Source of the DNA: an uncultured Bacteroidia bacterium
Lineage (GTDB): Bacteria; Bacteroidota; Bacteroidia; Bacteroidales; ML635J-15
Assembly: GCA_902791865.1 (NCBI GenBank)
Contig: CADAXK010000012.1
Span: forward strand, 1-64,000
Length of the DNA stretch: 64,000 nucleotides
Direction: 5' to 3'
Shown here: positions 62,198 through 64,000 of the stretch, piece by piece
Position numbering within the stretch: the first letter of the stretch is position 1
Layout: the number at the start of each line of letters is the position of its first letter
Position numbers and translations under genes: made by a program
Notes under the pieces: model-generated
The model's database searches: none
Told to the model about the DNA's origin: nothing
Seen by the model: the letters and a program-made list of their open reading frames with translations, nothing else

Positions 62198-63234
62198 AGT
62201 TTTCAGATTTGTCAGATGACAACAAAAGAGAAGTCATCAACCAAGTAAAGATAGCATCGGAAGAAATAATGGGAGAACAAACTATCGAGAAAGACTGGTG
62301 GGTTACGCAAGTGCTACGAGCTGTTTTTTCGTTGCCATACGCCGAACACCTATCGTTCAAAGGTGGTACAAGTTTGAGCAAATGCTGGCATCTGATTGAA
62401 CGTTTCTCTGAAGACATAGACATAGCAGTATCGCGAGATTTCTTAGGCTACGGAGGCACACTCTCTCGGACACAAATAAGCGACAAACTACGTCGTGCAG
62501 CATGCTCGTTTGTAAGAGAAAGGATGCAGTTTGATTTGCGAGATGCACTTATAAAACAAGGTATTGCAGAGGATAAATTCAATGTAAAAGTAAACATAAC
62601 GCCAGTAAGTACAACAGACCCCGAAACCATAATAGTAGAGTACGGCTCGGCTTTGCCCGAAAGTCCATATATACGACATTCAGTCCTTATTGAAGTAAGC
62701 GGGCGCTCGATGCAACAGCCTGTCAAATGCGAGTCTATAAACTCACTCATCGACCAATATCTACCACAAACAGTTGTAGCAGAAAAAACTTTCTCTATTC
62801 CCAATGTGGTAACACCAGAACGCACATTCCTTGAAAAAATCTTCCTCCTGCACGAAGAATTTCACAAGCCACAATCTGAAATACGAACTAACCGAATGTC
62901 AAGGCATCTATACGACATCGTCACAATGATGAAATCAGGTATTGACCATAATGCTTTTGATGACGAAGAACTTTACCATTCAATAATTGAACATCGGCGT
63001 TGCTTTATCAATCTCAAGGATTTTGACTACGACACACTTTATCCTACCACATTGACAATAGTTCCACCAGATTCAGTCGTTGATTTATGGCAAAAAGACT
63101 ATACAAAGATGCAACAGTCTATGATATATGGCGAAGTCCCAACCTTCGAGGAAATAATGTCGGCGTTGAATAGTTTACAACAAAGAGTTAGAAAATTGCC
63201 ATACAGAAAAAACACCGATTGGATTATGGAATAA
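62194..63234 (+). CDS. AbiEii/AbiGii-family nucleotidyltransferase toxin, second system
   Basis: 346 residues. The nucleotidyltransferase signature is LSFKGGTSLSKCWHLIERFSEDIDIAVSRD, with the second acidic pair intact (SEDIDIA). A later segment VVTPERTFLEKIFLLHEEF and RHLYDIVTMMKSGIDHNAF is typical for AbiEii. Longer than the toxin at 5249 by 80 residues, so a different subfamily. Terminator at 63234. Confidence 0.88.
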   Translation: MKFSDLSDDNKREVINQVKIASEEIMGEQTIEKDWWVTQVLRAVFSLPYAEHLSFKGGTSLSKCWHLIERFSEDIDIAVSRDFLGYGGTLSRTQISDKLRRAACSFVRERMQFDLRDALIKQGIAEDKFNVKVNITPVSTTDPETIIVEYGSALPESPYIRHSVLIEVSGRSMQQPVKCESINSLIDQYLPQTVVAEKTFSIPNVVTPERTFLEKIFLLHEEFHKPQSEIRTNRMSRHLYDIVTMMKSGIDHNAFDDEELYHSIIEHRRCFINLKDFDYDTLYPTTLTIVPPDSVVDLWQKDYTKMQQSMIYGEVPTFEEIMSALNSLQQRVRKLPYRKNTDWIME

Positions 63235-63259
63235 AAAAAGAGGCTAGTGCCTCTTTTTT
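63234..63259. terminator. Bidirectional terminator between the toxin gene and pgk
   Basis: GAGGC (63240-63244), TAGT, GCCTC (63249-63253) with A6 and T6 runs on either side. Confidence 0.85.
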
Positions 63260-63277
63260 CAATTATATAAGTCTTAA

Positions 63278-64000
63278 TTAAATCTCATCCGAAGATATTG
63301 CCTTCAGTCCTGGCAACTCCTTGCCCTCGATGTACTCGAGCAAAGCACCACCTGCTGTAGAAGCATAACTGATCTTTTCGCTGAGGTTGAACTTATTGAG
63401 TGCTGCAATGCTGTCGCCACCACCGACGAGGGTAAATGCGCCAAGTTCGGTAGCACGGCATACTGCCAAAGCAACCTTCATTGTACCATTGCTGAAGTGC
63501 TCCATCTCGAACACACCCATAGGTCCGTTCCAAAGGATGGTCTTCGAATTCTCGATAACCTCGGTGTAGCGCTGTATGGTCTTTACACCCATATCCATAC
63601 CTTCCCAACCGTCGGGAACGTTGCGAACATCGGCCATGTGAATGTTGGCTTCGTTATCGAACTTGTCACCAATCATGCAGTCAACTGGCAAATAGAGGTT
63701 TACATTCAGCTTCTTAGCCATGTCAAGGATTTCGTTTGCAATAGGAATACAATCGTCCTCAGCCAGCGAACGACCGATATTTCCGCCCATAGCCTTGATG
63801 AAAGTGTAGGAAATACCTCCACCGACAATAAGATTGTCAACCTTAGTAATCAACGACTTGATAATGTCAATCTTGGTCGAAATCTTTGAACCGCCAACTA
63901 TTGCCGTAACAGGCTTTTCGCCAGTGGTAAGCACCTTGTTGATGTTGTTTACTTCGTTTTCAACCAAATAGCCGAGCATCTTGTCCTTCGGGAAATACTT
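63278..64000 (-). CDS. pgk: Phosphoglycerate kinase, C-terminal part
   Basis: Glycolytic enzyme. Only the last 240 or so residues are in the window; the frame is open to the right edge (KYFPKDKMLGYLVENE). Visible: GSKISTKIDIIKSL, NLIVGGGISYTFIKAMG, WNGPMGVFEMEHFSNGT (nucleotide site) and LVGGGDSIAALNKFNL, with the C-terminal end GGALLEYIEGKELPGLKAI. The real start lies outside. Confidence 0.95.
   Translation of the reverse strand, partial: KYFPKDKMLGYLVENEVNNINKVLTTGEKPVTAIVGGSKISTKIDIIKSLITKVDNLIVGGGISYTFIKAMGGNIGRSLAEDDCIPIANEILDMAKKLNVNLYLPVDCMIGDKFDNEANIHMADVRNVPDGWEGMDMGVKTIQRYTEVIENSKTILWNGPMGVFEMEHFSNGTMKVALAVCRATELGAFTLVGGGDSIAALNKFNLSEKISYASTAGGALLEYIEGKELPGLKAISSDEI

Overview
The window looks like a chromosomal segment of an anaerobic Bacteroidetes, most likely a Bacteroidales bacterium from a gut or rumen type habitat. 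The evidence is lineage-typical: TAnnTTTG promoter elements before many genes, few Shine-Dalgarno sequences, many lipoproteins, two proteins with type IX secretion (T9SS) sorting tails, and the conserved coaX / outer-membrane protein / TPR / lptC / CNNM operon. A lysine aminomutase subunit and a glutamate formiminotransferase suggest amino-acid fermentation. No tRNA, rRNA or CRISPR array was seen. Species cannot be named from the sequence.

Layout. 1-6400 is a defence island: the end of hsdR, then hsdM and hsdS (type I restriction-modification), a tail-anchored small protein, an AbiE-type toxin-antitoxin pair and a decayed fragment. 6400-11522 holds a Fic protein with a repeated leader, surface lipoproteins, a PIN/NYN-like protein and a C10 cysteine protease with a T9SS tail. 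11575-20056 is the most unusual stretch. A sigma-54 activator with an RtcR-like (CARF-like) N-terminus is divergent from a near-consensus -24/-12 promoter. That promoter precedes a tight six-gene run: a 93-residue protein, a glycosyltransferase-radical SAM fusion, a histidine phosphatase, a NodU-type carbamoyltransferase, a WG-repeat protein and an epimerase. 20153-28000 holds a secreted protein, a universal stress protein, anmK, a three-gene accessory cassette, a secreted nuclease, a REP-associated (RAYT) transposase with palindromes inside its coding sequence, and an EEP-family hydrolase.

28022-32659 (minus strand) carries two exported peptide-deformylase-like proteins, a beta-barrel protein and a MORN-repeat protein. 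32774-34468 is a bifunctional FTCD. 34564-44223 is a giant (about 3,200 residue) GLUG-repeat surface protein with a T9SS tail. 44606-47124 is a cassette with an SSB paralogue at each end and two proteins resembling PBECR (phage-type Barnase/EndoU/ColicinE5/RelE-like) nuclease domains between them. It is followed by bcp, recA, a TPR lipoprotein, a CapA-like lipoprotein and an orphan lysine 5,6-aminomutase alpha subunit.

52879-60234 is the minus-strand envelope operon coaX, OMP, TPR, lptC, small membrane protein, CNNM/CBS, with a GT22-like mannosyltransferase as last gene. 60534-64000 holds an apparently highly expressed lipoprotein, a second AbiE-type pair and the 3' part of pgk. The best candidates for undescribed biology are the CARF-like/sigma-54 controlled carbamoyltransferase operon, the SSB-PBECR cassette and the exported deformylase cluster. 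All functional claims rest on reading motifs by eye; no database search was run.
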